Assembly: GCA_934597725.1 (NCBI GenBank)
Contig: CAKTSK010000001.1
Coordinates: 1-64,000, forward strand
Direction: 5' to 3'
DNA from: an uncultured Eubacteriales bacterium
GTDB lineage: Bacteria; Bacillota; Clostridia; Oscillospirales; Oscillospiraceae
Length of the DNA: 64,000 nt
Positions 52,837 through 61,483 of this stretch are shown piece after piece. The translations under genes were made by a program, and so were the position numbers. Below the pieces are notes generated by a model that did no database searches, was not told where the DNA came from, and saw nothing but the letters and a program-made list of their open reading frames with translations. Position 1 is the stretch's first letter. The number at the start of each line of letters is the position of its first letter.

Positions 52837-54483
52837 TCAGTTCTTGCGGCCTTCGCCGCTGTCATTGCCGGCAGGCAGGTCCCGCCAGAACTCATACTCC
52901 GGCAGCAGCATTTCCATCTGCTCCTCGGTCAGGCCCATGGGGCCCTCCCGGAACAGGCGGGGGTCCATGTAGCGCACATATTCCGGGATCACCGGCCGGA
53001 AGTCCATCTGGTCCAGGATGTCCCGCTGCATGTCCACGCCCCGGGCGATCTCCACCAGGGTCAGCCCCTCCTGCTCCAGGCGGAAGACCGCCCGCTCGGT
53101 GATGTACAGCACCTGCTGGCCCTTCCGCAGGGCCTCCCGGCCGGAGAAGGTGATGGACTCCACCTGCTGCAAAAACTTCTTCTGGGGGCCTTGGGCCCGG
53201 ATGACCAGCCCCTCCCCTTTCAGGCCCACGTCCTGCTTGCCGGCGGTGAAGGTGCCGATGAAGCAGAGCTTGGCCGCGTTCTGGGTGATGTCGATGAAGC
53301 CGCCGGCGCCCACCACCCGCTGGTTGAAGCTGTGGGCGTTGACGTTGCCATAGCGGTCCACCTCGGCAAAGCCCAGCACCGCCAGGTCCAGCGCCCCGCC
53401 GTCGTAGAGCTGGAGGATGTCTGCCATGCGGTACATGGCCTCCGGGTTGACCGTAGCGCCGAAATCGATGCCGCCCAGGGGCACGCCCCCCAGCGGTCCG
53501 CACTCCAGCGAGAGGGTAAACAGGTCGGACAGGCCCTCCTCCTCGGCCACCGCGCCGATCCCCCCGGGCATCCCGATGCCGAGGTTGATCAGCGAACCCG
53601 CCCGCAGCTCCATGGCGGCCCGGCGGCAGCAGATCTTCCGGGGGCCCATGGGCAGGGGGGCAAAGTTCTGGGCCAGCACGGTGGCCAGCCCCGCCAGCTC
53701 CGGCCGGAACTCGTCGGTCTCAAAGCTCTGGCAGCTGTATTCCGGCCGGCCCTGGACCACATAGTCCACCATGAAGCCGTGGATCAGCACTTCCTTGGCC
53801 GGGATGGTCCCCTTCTGGACGATCTTATCCACCTGGGCAATGACCACACCGCCGGAGTTGTGGACGGCCGCCGCCACCTCAAACTGCTCGATGTTCATGG
53901 CCTCGTCCCGGATGGACAGGTTTCCGGCCTCATCGCCGTAGGTGGCCCGGATAAAGCAGACGTCGATGGGGAACGACGGGTAAAACAGGCAGGTCTGTCC
54001 CCCCAGCTCCACCAGGGAGACCACTTCCTTCCCGCTGTCCCGGGCCTTCTGGTTGGCCTTGCCGCCGCCGTTGCGGGGGTCGGCAAAGGTGCCGATGCCC
54101 GTGGTGGCAATGGCCCCGGGCAGGCCCCCGGCAATGGCCCGGAACAGCTGCATCAGGTTCCCCAGCGGGACCATGAAGCAAGACACCTTCTCCTCCTGAA
54201 CGAGCTTCCGCAGGCCGGGATCATAGCCCATGTGGGAGAGGATCAGCTCCCGAAACAGGCCGGGCTTTTCCGCCAGGTGGCTCACGCCCCGCCCCTTGCC
54301 GTCTCCCTGGCTGGTGCACTTGACCAGGGTCACGTCCCGGGGGTGGCCGGTCTGGTCATAGTGCTCTGCCAGGGACATGATCAGGTCCTCCGGGCAGCCG
54401 AAGCCGTTGAAGCCGGTGGTGGTCAGGGTACAGCCGTCTGTCACAAACGCCGCCGCTTGGGCGGCGGAGATGATTTTACTCAT
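52837..54483 (-). CDS. acyl-CoA:carboxylate CoA-transferase (propionate/acetate CoA-transferase type)
   Basis: 548 residues, alpha and beta domains fused. It moves CoA between short acyl-CoA and acetate or a similar acid. Alpha part: TGFNGFGCPEDLI and TTGIGTFADPRNGGGKAN; beta part: INLGIGMPGGIG and the catalytic Glu in SLECGPLGGVPLGG. Family membership is clear; propionate, lactate or butyrate specificity is not. RBS AAAGGAGAAGG precedes ATG 54483. Confidence 0.9.
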   Translation of the reverse strand: MSKIISAAQAAAFVTDGCTLTTTGFNGFGCPEDLIMSLAEHYDQTGHPRDVTLVKCTSQGDGKGRGVSHLAEKPGLFRELILSHMGYDPGLRKLVQEEKVSCFMVPLGNLMQLFRAIAGGLPGAIATTGIGTFADPRNGGGKANQKARDSGKEVVSLVELGGQTCLFYPSFPIDVCFIRATYGDEAGNLSIRDEAMNIEQFEVAAAVHNSGGVVIAQVDKIVQKGTIPAKEVLIHGFMVDYVVQGRPEYSCQSFETDEFRPELAGLATVLAQNFAPLPMGPRKICCRRAAMELRAGSLINLGIGMPGGIGAVAEEEGLSDLFTLSLECGPLGGVPLGGIDFGATVNPEAMYRMADILQLYDGGALDLAVLGFAEVDRYGNVNAHSFNQRVVGAGGFIDITQNAAKLCFIGTFTAGKQDVGLKGEGLVIRAQGPQKKFLQQVESITFSGREALRKGQQVLYITERAVFRLEQEGLTLVEIARGVDMQRDILDQMDFRPVIPEYVRYMDPRLFREGPMGLTEEQMEMLLPEYEFWRDLPAGNDSGEGRKN

Positions 54484-54543
54484 TTGGGTCCTTCTCCTTT
54501 TTAACGGCCGCGCCCAGGCGGCCGCTCCAAAATCACAGGTTCC

Positions 54544-54571
54544 ATTATAGCACGCTTTTGCCGGGCTTCAA
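54544..54571 (-). promoter_or_regulatory. promoter of CoA-transferase/nudC operon
   Basis: TTGAAG - 16 bp - TATAAT on the minus strand. Confidence 0.65.
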
Positions 54572-54610
54572 GGCAGCCTGTCGGGCTTTTTCCTTTTTTG
54601 TCGGATTTTC

Positions 54611-54639
54611 TTGCGCCGGGGCCACCGGCAGGGTATACT
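54611..54639 (+). promoter_or_regulatory. promoter of trmO
   Basis: TTGCGC - 17 bp - TATACT, about 32 nt upstream of the start. Confidence 0.65.
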
Positions 54640-54671
54640 GAGGAAAACGACCACAGAAGGGAGACTGCCCC

Positions 54672-55376
54672 ATGTATGATCCCGTGCCCATGACCCCCAT
54701 TGCCACCATCCACACCGCCTTCCCCACCAAGTTCGGCATCCCCCGCCAGAGCGGGCTGGTGGAAGACCTGGAAGCCACCATCGTCTTTGCCCCGGACTAC
54801 CGCAGCCCCGACGCTCTGCGGGGCCTGGAAGGCTTTTCCCACCTCTGGCTCATCTGGTCCTTTTCCCAGGCCAGACGGGACCGGTGGTCCCCCACCGTCC
54901 GCCCTCCCCGGCTGGGCGGGAACACCCGCATGGGGGTCTTTGCCACCCGCTCCCCCTTCCGGCCCAACCCCATCGGGCTGTCCTCGGTGGTGCTGGAAGA
55001 GGTCCGGCTGCACACCCCCCAGGGGCCGGTGCTCCGCGTCCGGGGGGCCGATCTGCTGGACGGCACGCCCATCTTTGACATCAAGCCCTATCTGCCCTAC
55101 ACCGACGCCCACCCCGACGCCCGGGGCGGCTTCACCGACGGCGGCCAGGACTACCGCCTGCAGGTGGACTGTCCCCCGGCTCTGCTGGCCTGCCTGCCCG
55201 CCCAGGAGGGGCAGGCCCTGCTCGGGGTGCTGGCCCAGGACCCCCGCCCCTCCTATCAGGACGCCCCGGACCGGGTCTACGGCATGGCCTTTGGCCGCTG
55301 GGAGGTCAAGTTCACCGTTCGGGACAAGGTCCTCACGGTGGTCTCCATCCAGACCCGCCCGCCGGAAGCCCGATGA
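54672..55376 (+). CDS. trmO: tRNA (N6-threonylcarbamoyladenosine37-N6)-methyltransferase TrmO
   Basis: 234 residues. SAM-dependent methylation of t6A37 in threonine tRNAs. UPF0066 signatures: KFGIPRQSGL, GLEGFSHLWLIWSF, GVFATRSPFRPNPIGLS and DGTPIFDIKPYLPY. The C-terminal extension with DRVYGMAFG..VKFTV is usual in the longer members. RBS AAGGGAGACTGCCCC before ATG. Monocistronic. Confidence 0.93.
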   Translation: MYDPVPMTPIATIHTAFPTKFGIPRQSGLVEDLEATIVFAPDYRSPDALRGLEGFSHLWLIWSFSQARRDRWSPTVRPPRLGGNTRMGVFATRSPFRPNPIGLSSVVLEEVRLHTPQGPVLRVRGADLLDGTPIFDIKPYLPYTDAHPDARGGFTDGGQDYRLQVDCPPALLACLPAQEGQALLGVLAQDPRPSYQDAPDRVYGMAFGRWEVKFTVRDKVLTVVSIQTRPPEAR

Positions 55377-55388
55377 GGCCCGGGCATC

Positions 55389-55425
55389 AAAAAAGCGGAT
55401 CGCTTCTCGGGAAGCGATCCGCTTT
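55389..55425. terminator. bidirectional terminator
   Basis: AAAGCGGATCGCTTC / GAAGCGATCCGCTTT, 15-bp perfect stem, TCGG loop, between trmO and the convergent M23 gene. Confidence 0.92.
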
Positions 55426-55450
55426 CTTTTCTGGATCTTTCTGTCTGAGG

Positions 55451-56830
55451 TCAGAAGCAATACTGCACCGGGTTGACCCGGCTGCTGCTGGAGCTGTTGA
55501 GCCACAGCTCGAAGTGCAGGTGGGGGCCGGTGGAGTTGCCCGTGGAGCCCACATAGCCGATGGTCTGGCCCTGGGAGACGGTCTCCCCGGCAGACACCGC
55601 CCGCTGGGACTGGTGGGCATACATGGTGCGGGAGCCATCGCCGTGGGCGATGACCACATAGTTTCCGTAGGAGGAGCCGTAGGTCGAGACGACCACCACG
55701 CCGCTCTTGGCTGCCCGGATGGGGGTGCCGGAGGGGGCCGGGACGTCACAGCCGCCGTGGAGCTCCTGCCCGTGGTAGGGGCAGTTGCGGTAGCCGAAGG
55801 GAGAGGAGACTCTCGTGTAGCCGGACAGGGGCCACAGATAGCCGCCGGAACCCACCGAACCGCCGCCGCTGCTGGAGCCGGAATCGCCGGAGCTGCCGCC
55901 AGTGCTGCCGGAGCTGCCGGAACTGGAGCTGCCGCCACTGGGCGCCTGCGGCCGCTGCTGCTGTTGCTGCTGGAGCTGCTGCTGGCGCTTGGCCTCGGCT
56001 TCCGCCTTCTTGCGTGCCTCTTCTGCCTTTCTCTGGGCTTCGATCTGGGCCTTGTAAGCCTGCTCCGCCTGGGTGATCTGGCTGGCCACGCTGGCGGAGT
56101 CGTCCTCCAGCTGATGCATCTTGTCCTGGTAGGCCGATGCGTTGCTGTTGATCTCCTGGATGGTAGCCTCTACCTTGGCCTGTTCCTGATCCAGGTCGGC
56201 CTTCTGGCTTTCCAGATCTGCCTTGGCAGCTTCCTCTGCGGCCTTGCTCTCTTCCAGCCCGGCCTTGGCGTCGGCCACGGCCTGACGGGCCTTGGCCAGC
56301 TGGTCCATGACCTGGTTGTCGTAGTCCACGACCTCCGAGATGGCGTTGACCTGATCCAGCAGGTCAGAGAAGCTGTTGGCGTTGAAGAGCACGGACCAGT
56401 AGGAGATGTTCCCCCGCTCCTCCATGCTGCGCACGCGCTGGCAGAACTCGTCGTAGTACTTGGCTTCTTCTTCTTTGGCTTTGGCCAGTTCTTCTTCTTT
56501 CTGGACGATCATGGCCCCATATTCCTTGATCGACTGTTCCGACAGTGCGATCTGTTCCTTGAGGACATTGATCTTCTCTTCCAGGAGGAACTTCTGGTCC
56601 AAGGCAGCGTTTTTGGAGTTGGACAACTGATCCAGCTTCGACTGGAGGTCAGCCTTCTGGCTGTTCAGGCTGGCAGCCTGAGACTTCAGGTTGTCGATGT
56701 CCTTCTGGGTCACGGCTTGGGCAGCAGGCAGTGATACGGCCATGGTAAACAAGACCATCACCAATGCCAGGACCCACGTGCCAAGCCGCTTTCCCCACGC
56801 CTTGGAACTCAGTACATGCTGCATTGTCAT
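55451..56830 (-). CDS. secreted M23 peptidoglycan hydrolase with EnvC-like coiled coil
   Basis: 459 residues. Signal peptide ending near AQA|VTQ (WVLALVMVLFTMAVSLPAAQA), then a coiled coil of ~220 residues (KSQAASLNSQKADLQSKLDQ onward), a Gln-rich and Ser/Gly-rich linker (about 290-335), and an M23 domain with zinc ligands HGGCDVPAPSGTP and HLHFELWLN. It cleaves peptidoglycan cross-bridges; the coiled coil may hold it inactive or dock it to the division apparatus. I chose the ATG giving MTMQH, with AAGGA 7 nt upstream. A WalR-type box lies upstream of its promoter. Confidence 0.92.
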   Translation of the reverse strand: MTMQHVLSSKAWGKRLGTWVLALVMVLFTMAVSLPAAQAVTQKDIDNLKSQAASLNSQKADLQSKLDQLSNSKNAALDQKFLLEEKINVLKEQIALSEQSIKEYGAMIVQKEEELAKAKEEEAKYYDEFCQRVRSMEERGNISYWSVLFNANSFSDLLDQVNAISEVVDYDNQVMDQLAKARQAVADAKAGLEESKAAEEAAKADLESQKADLDQEQAKVEATIQEINSNASAYQDKMHQLEDDSASVASQITQAEQAYKAQIEAQRKAEEARKKAEAEAKRQQQLQQQQQQRPQAPSGGSSSSGSSGSTGGSSGDSGSSSGGGSVGSGGYLWPLSGYTRVSSPFGYRNCPYHGQELHGGCDVPAPSGTPIRAAKSGVVVVSTYGSSYGNYVVIAHGDGSRTMYAHQSQRAVSAGETVSQGQTIGYVGSTGNSTGPHLHFELWLNSSSSSRVNPVQYCF

Positions 56831-56896
56831 CACCCTTTCCTTCTCAAATCGTTTCTTGCTGTCATGGTTTGCTTTCTGCATAAGATCCATGAAATC

Positions 56897-56925
56897 AGTA
56901 TAGCATACCTGCCCATACATTGCAA
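56897..56925 (-). promoter_or_regulatory. promoter of the M23 hydrolase gene
   Basis: TTGCAA - 17 bp - TATACT on the minus strand. Confidence 0.8.
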
Positions 56926-56939
56926 GAAAAAACAAAAGT

Positions 56940-56956
56940 TTAACAAAAGTGTAACA
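56940..56956 (-). promoter_or_regulatory. WalR (YycF)-type box
   Basis: TGTTAC - 5 bp - TGTTAA on the minus strand, a perfect fit to the TGTWAH-N5-TGTWAH consensus, starting 14 bp upstream of the -35 element of a cell-wall hydrolase gene. Regulation by WalRK is inferred. Confidence 0.6.
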
Positions 56957-56972
56957 AAACGATCACACGCGC

Positions 56973-57824
56973 TCAGGCTTCCACGAACAAGACGCCCATG
57001 GTCCCCGGCCCGCAGTGGGAGGTCACGGTACAGCCGGTGCGGGTGAAAAAGATCTCCCGGACCTCCGGCACGGCCTTCCGCACCGCGCCTTCCAGGCGCT
57101 GGGCCAGCTCGGGCGACGGCGCGCTGGAGGTGGTGATGAAGAAATAGGTGGGGTCGATGGTTTTGCCTGCCAGCCGCTCGGCGATGTACTTTTCATACAC
57201 CTTCTCGATGCTGCCCCGGTACTTTTTGCACACTTCCAGCTTGCCCTTTCGCATCTCGATGCAGGGCTTCAGGTTCAGCAGGTTGGCCCCGAAGGCGGTC
57301 ACGCCGGTGCAGCGGCCGCCCTTCCACATATATTCCAGGGTGTCCAGCACGAAGCTGACGTTCACCCGGGGGATCATCTCCTCCATGGCCCGGGCGATGG
57401 ACGCCGCGTCCATGCCCTGGTCCCGCATCCCGCAGGCGGCCAGGACCATCTCGCCCATGCCGGTGGTGAGCTGCTGGGAGTCCACCGGGTAGACCCCGGG
57501 CAGGTCCTGGGCGGCGATGACGGCGTTCTGATAGGTGCCCGACAGCCCGGAGCTGATGCTCAGAAACACCACTTCATAGCCCGCCTCCACCAGCGGGGTG
57601 AAGAAGTCGGTGAACTCCTGGGGGCTGATGGCGGCGGTGCGGGGCAGGACCTTGTCCTTGGCGTACCGCTGGAAGATCATCTCCTGGGTGAAGTCCACGC
57701 CGTCCAGATAGCTCTCCTCTCCCAGCAGCACATGCAGGGGGATGGTCTTTACTTGAAACCGCTCCAACAGCTCCTGGGTCAGGTCACAGGTGCTGTCGGC
57801 GGTGATACAAACAGGTTTGCTCAT
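56973..57824 (-). CDS. DegV family fatty-acid-binding protein
   Basis: 283 residues. Family landmarks ITADSTCDL, LPRTAAISPQEF, SISSGLSGTYQNA, DSQQLTTGMG and the C-terminal HCGPGTMGV. DegV/FakB proteins bind a fatty acid and present it to FakA kinase. Start ATG 57822-57824 follows AAAGGAAGG. Whether this copy is a true FakB cannot be told from sequence; fakA is not in the window. Confidence 0.93.
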   Translation of the reverse strand: MSKPVCITADSTCDLTQELLERFQVKTIPLHVLLGEESYLDGVDFTQEMIFQRYAKDKVLPRTAAISPQEFTDFFTPLVEAGYEVVFLSISSGLSGTYQNAVIAAQDLPGVYPVDSQQLTTGMGEMVLAACGMRDQGMDAASIARAMEEMIPRVNVSFVLDTLEYMWKGGRCTGVTAFGANLLNLKPCIEMRKGKLEVCKKYRGSIEKVYEKYIAERLAGKTIDPTYFFITTSSAPSPELAQRLEGAVRKAVPEVREIFFTRTGCTVTSHCGPGTMGVLFVEA

Positions 57825-57838
57825 GCTCGTCCTTCCTT

Positions 57839-57873
57839 TCACAGCCCTCCGCCGGCGGGAGGGCCTCTGTGAT
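57839..57873 (-). other. hairpin in degV leader
   Basis: CACAG..CCCTCC / GGAGGG..CTGTG, a GC-rich hairpin between the promoter and the RBS, which could affect translation or mRNA stability. Confidence 0.45.
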
Positions 57874-57895
57874 TCTATGGGCTCCTTCTTCTTGC

Positions 57896-57924
57896 ATTAT
57901 ACCGTTCTCCGGCCGCAATTTCAA
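57896..57924 (-). promoter_or_regulatory. promoter of degV gene
   Basis: TTGAAA - 17 bp - TATAAT on the minus strand. Confidence 0.8.
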
Positions 57925-57961
57925 GGGGCAGCAGGCCCATTCTTCCCCGGCAGCCCCGGTT

Positions 57962-58711
57962 TTACCGGGGCTGGAAAAAGTCTCCCGCCATGGTCAGGAT
58001 CTGCTCCGCCTCCCCCGGTCCCAGCAGAGGGTGCTCCCCCTGGGGAAACTCCGTCAGTGCGGCCCCGAAGGTCTTGGCAAAGCGCCGCACCCCTTCCACC
58101 GGCACCACGCTGTCCCGGGTCCCGTGGACCATCACCAGCTCTGCCAGCTCCGGCCGCCACCGGGCAAACACATCGCCCTGGGCCAGGTCCTCCAAAAACG
58201 CCCGGCTCAGGCGCATTTCCCGGACGTAATCGTAGTCGGGGACGAAATAGCCCTGGCGGTCCAGGGCTTCCCGGGCCTGCCGGTCCACCCAGGTCTCCAC
58301 CAGGTCGGGCATGGTCACCGCCGCCGCCCGCAGGAAGGCCCGCGCGCCGGGGCGGGGGTCCCGAGCCAGCCGGAGCAGGGTGATATAGGCGCCGAAGCTG
58401 GAGGAAAAATAGCCGATCTCTGCCGCCGGGTCTTGGGCCAGGATGGCCTGTTCCACCTGTTCCAGGTCGTCGATGCAATAGGGCACCCGCAGCCCTTCCT
58501 GCCACACCGGGCTCTCCCCGTGGGACGGGAAATCAAAGCGCACTGCGCCCACGCCCCGCCGGGGCAGGGTCTCGGCCACCGCCTGGGCCATGGGGCTCTC
58601 CTTGCTGCTGCCGAAGCCGTGACAGACGATGACCACCCGCCGCTGCCCGGTCCAGTTCCACCGGCAAGGGATGGCATAGCCATGCCTGCTGGTCAGCCAT
58701 GCTTGCTGCAT
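57962..58711 (-). CDS. alpha/beta hydrolase
   Basis: 249 residues. Oxyanion-side motif VVIVCHGFGSSKESPM, DFPSHGESP, nucleophile elbow GYFSSSFGAY, Asp in VHGTRDSVVP and His in QGEHPLLG. The elbow reads S-S-S-F-G, with Ser in place of the first Gly of GxSxG. Likely an esterase or thioesterase; the substrate is unknown. ATG 58709-58711 lies 8 nt after AGGAGG. Confidence 0.85.
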   Translation of the reverse strand: MQQAWLTSRHGYAIPCRWNWTGQRRVVIVCHGFGSSKESPMAQAVAETLPRRGVGAVRFDFPSHGESPVWQEGLRVPYCIDDLEQVEQAILAQDPAAEIGYFSSSFGAYITLLRLARDPRPGARAFLRAAAVTMPDLVETWVDRQAREALDRQGYFVPDYDYVREMRLSRAFLEDLAQGDVFARWRPELAELVMVHGTRDSVVPVEGVRRFAKTFGAALTEFPQGEHPLLGPGEAEQILTMAGDFFQPR

Positions 58712-58847
58712 GGTCCTCACCTCCTGTTTTTTTCATTGTGGCACACCGCCGGGCCGCCGTCAAGAGGGACCCGTTTTCTGCTTGCCGGGCAGCCGGACAG
58801 CGCCGGTCTCCGCTGCTTTTTTCCTGGGGAGAACTTCCCCGGGCAAA

Positions 58848-58876
58848 TTGACATCCCCGCAGAACTGTGGTATGAT
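58848..58876 (+). promoter_or_regulatory. promoter of ferritin gene
   Basis: TTGACA - 17 bp - TATGAT, about 90 nt upstream of the start. Confidence 0.85.
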
Positions 58877-58965
58877 TTTTCCGAAAAATGGAACGCGCCT
58901 GTCCAGGAAGGGCAGCGATCCCCTTGGACAGGTCAACGATGCGTGCCGCAGAAAGGATGTCTGTC

Positions 58966-59478
58966 ATGCTGAAAAAAGAAGTGGCCGATCTGCTGGAGCA
59001 GCAGGTCAACAAGGAGTTCTACTCCGCCTATCTGTATCTGGACATGTCCAACTACTACTACGCCAAGAACCTGGATGGTTTCGGCAACTGGTTCAAGATC
59101 CAGGCCCAGGAAGAACGAGACCACGCCATGCTGTTCCTGGCCTACCTGCAAAACAACGGTGCCACCCCCAAGCTGGGCGCCATCGACGCCCCCGCCCTGG
59201 AGTACGCCTCCTTCCGGGACCCCCTGGCTTCCGCCCTGGTCCATGAGGAGTACGTCACCTCCCTCATCAACGCCATCTACGCCGAGGCCATGAAGGCCAA
59301 CGACTTCCGCACCCTCCAGTTCCTGGACTGGTTCGTGAAGGAGCAGGGCGAAGAGGAAAAGAACACCAGCGACCTGCTGGGCCGGTTCGACCTGTTCGGC
59401 TCGGACGCAAAGGGCCTGTATGCCCTGGACGCCGAAATGGCCGCCCGGACCTACTCTGCTCCCTCCCTGGTGCTGTAA
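58966..59478 (+). CDS. ftnA: non-heme ferritin
   Basis: 170 residues, four-helix bundle. Ferroxidase ligands are visible in VNKEFYSAYLY (Glu), AQEERDHAMLF (Glu, His), the Glu of HEEYVTSLI and FVKEQGEEEK. It oxidises and stores iron as a 24-mer. The start ATG 58966 is 8 nt after AAAGGA; the ATG three codons earlier overlaps that site. Own promoter and a strong terminator. No Fur-type box was evident. Confidence 0.94.
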   Translation: MLKKEVADLLEQQVNKEFYSAYLYLDMSNYYYAKNLDGFGNWFKIQAQEERDHAMLFLAYLQNNGATPKLGAIDAPALEYASFRDPLASALVHEEYVTSLINAIYAEAMKANDFRTLQFLDWFVKEQGEEEKNTSDLLGRFDLFGSDAKGLYALDAEMAARTYSAPSLVL

Positions 59479-59501
59479 GGTTCCCGCTACCTGTAACGAT
59501 C

Positions 59502-59538
59502 AAAAAAATGGCAGACACTTCTGTGTCTGCCATTTTTT
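59502..59538. terminator. bidirectional terminator after ferritin
   Basis: AAAAAATGGCAGACAC / GTGTCTGCCATTTTTT, TTCT loop. It overlaps the stop region of the convergent gene. Confidence 0.93.
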
Positions 59539-60592
59539 ATTGCTTGGTTTCCTGATTTGTGTTCCCCATATCCAAGGTCCCGTTTTCCTCCTGCTCCCGT
59601 CCCTTGTTCAGGGCAGCCAGCAACCGGAACGCACTGGCATGGTGGCGGGAAGTCGCCGACGGGTTGCGGTAAAGCAGATCCACCGCCCGCTGGAAGTCCC
59701 GGGTCCGTCGGGCATAGATCTCTTTGCGGGTCTTGTGAATGGCCTCGTCCACGCCGTACAGAAAAGTACGCAGCTCTTCCAGCCGCAGGCGTTCGCTCTC
59801 CTCCGGCCGGCTGCCCAGCCGTTTGCTCACCTGCTCCAGGCCATGCTGAGCTTTGCGTTCCAGGCCAGCCAGCAAGACACCGGTGCGGTCCCGTCGCTCA
59901 GAGAGTTTCCGCAGCAAATAGGTGCGGCGGGTCTCCCGGGCCTGCTGATGCCGGCGGGGCAGGGGATGGTCCGGGGCTGCGGCCCACTCCTCCTCCAACT
60001 GTTCGGCCACAGCCTTCAAGCGGGCCTCAATGGCCGCCAGGCGCTGGTGGGTGGCGCTCAGGCTGGCCAGCAGGGCTTTCAGGTCCAGGGCCTTCTGGAC
60101 GGACAGGGTGGCGTCCACGGCGAAGAGGATCACCAGCAGCAGCACCAGCTTTTCCGTCACCGCCGGAGGCAGCCAGAGGACCAGCTCCGCCACCGGCGGG
60201 TGCAGCACCTTCACCAGCAGCAGGGAGAACACGCCCCAGGCCAGGGAGACCGTGAGGCAGATGTGCCCGTTGACGTTCAGAGGCTTGTCTGAATAATCCC
60301 AGTAGCGCACATGGAACAGCCCTTCCATCCCCGCCCCGGTGACATATTCCAGGATGGTGGCCCCCGTCATCCCCAGCAGGAAGAGCAGGGCCGGCCGGCC
60401 CTGCACCGGCAGGGTGAGCAGGAGGATCACCAGCGCCCCCGTGCCGTAGATGGGCAGCCACGGCCCATGCAGGAAGCCGCGGTTGACCCACTGCCGGCGC
60501 TTGGCGGAAACATAGCAGGATTCCCAGACCCAGCCCAGCAGGCTGTAAACAAAAAAGACCAGCGCCCACTGGTCCTGTGTGTAGGGATACAC
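59537..60592 (-). CDS. CmpB-like putative ABC-transporter-type membrane protein
   Basis: 351 residues. Residues 1-165 contain about five membrane segments with the family landmarks YSLLGWVWESCYVS, NRGFLHGPWLPIYGTGA, ATILEYVTGAGMEGLF and WDYSDKPLNVNGHICL. The remaining ~190 residues are charged helices, predicted coiled coil, and cytoplasmic. No ATPase partner is adjacent, so the transporter label is tentative. GTG start (60590-60592) is supported by GGAGAGAGGAGG. It lies downstream of sigE in the same direction after a gap of ~110 nt. Confidence 0.8.
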   Translation of the reverse strand: MYPYTQDQWALVFFVYSLLGWVWESCYVSAKRRQWVNRGFLHGPWLPIYGTGALVILLLTLPVQGRPALLFLLGMTGATILEYVTGAGMEGLFHVRYWDYSDKPLNVNGHICLTVSLAWGVFSLLLVKVLHPPVAELVLWLPPAVTEKLVLLLVILFAVDATLSVQKALDLKALLASLSATHQRLAAIEARLKAVAEQLEEEWAAAPDHPLPRRHQQARETRRTYLLRKLSERRDRTGVLLAGLERKAQHGLEQVSKRLGSRPEESERLRLEELRTFLYGVDEAIHKTRKEIYARRTRDFQRAVDLLYRNPSATSRHHASAFRLLAALNKGREQEENGTLDMGNTNQETKQ

Positions 60593-60703
60593 CGGTCGCC
60601 CCCCTCCTCTCTCCGGCCCTTGGGGCAGACCGCCCCGGGAAAGGTTTTCTCCAAGATGTTCTCCATTGTAGGAGCCGGCCCGCCCTTTGTCAAGAGGCGC
60701 TCC

Positions 60704-61441
60704 TCACGGCACCTCCATGACCTTCAGGATCTCCCGCTTCAGCCGGCTGATGATCCGCTTTTCCAGCCGGGAAATGTACGACTGGGAGATGCCTAGATGG
60801 TCGGCCACCTCCTTCTGGGTGTGCTCCCGTCTGCCGCCCAGGCCGAAGCGCAGGGTGATGATCTCCCGTTCCCGCGGGGGCAGGGTGTCCAGGGCATCGG
60901 CCAGCAGCTGGCGGTCGGCGTCCTCCTCCACGGGCTTGCTCACCAGGTCGCTCTCGGTCCCCAGGATGTCCGACAGGAGAAGCTCATTGCCGTTGCCGTC
61001 CGTCCGCAGAGGCTCGTCGAAGGGGACCTCGCTTTTCAGCCCCGCCGTTTTACGCAGGTGCATGAGGATCTCGTTCTCGATGCACCGGGAAGCATAGGTG
61101 GCCAGCTTGATCTTTTTGGCCGGCTGATAGGTCCCCACCGCTTTGATGAGGCCAATGGTCCCGATGGAGATCAGGTCCTCGATGTTGATGCCCGTGTTCT
61201 CAAAGCGCCGGGCGATATAGACCACCAGGCGCAGGTTGTGCTCGATGAGAGGCCCGGAAGCCTCCTTGTCCCCGTCGGCCAGCCGGGCCAGCAGGTCCCC
61301 CTCCTCTTCCCGGCTCAGGGGCGGCGGCAGCACATCGCTGCCCCCGATGTACATGATCTTGCCCGGCAGGCACAGCTGCCGGCGGGCCAGCCAGCGCCGC
61401 AGGGCCAGCTGTCCTCTCTGCCAAAGTGACCACAGTTTCAT
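60704..61441 (-). CDS. sigE: sporulation sigma factor E (pro-sigma-E)
   Basis: 245 residues. Early mother-cell sigma factor. N-terminal pro-sequence of about 25 residues rich in Trp, Leu and Arg; intact region 2 ([44 protein letters not shown]), region 3 and region 4 ([36 protein letters not shown]). It is activated by SpoIIGA cleavage. Start has AGAGGAGG 8 nt upstream. Useful comparator for the truncated sigK. Confidence 0.96.
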   Translation of the reverse strand: MKLWSLWQRGQLALRRWLARRQLCLPGKIMYIGGSDVLPPPLSREEEGDLLARLADGDKEASGPLIEHNLRLVVYIARRFENTGINIEDLISIGTIGLIKAVGTYQPAKKIKLATYASRCIENEILMHLRKTAGLKSEVPFDEPLRTDGNGNELLLSDILGTESDLVSKPVEEDADRQLLADALDTLPPREREIITLRFGLGGRREHTQKEVADHLGISQSYISRLEKRIISRLKREILKVMEVP

Positions 61442-61483
61442 GTGTCCGTCCTCCTCTGTGTCATTGGGGCCGCAGCGGTCCGC

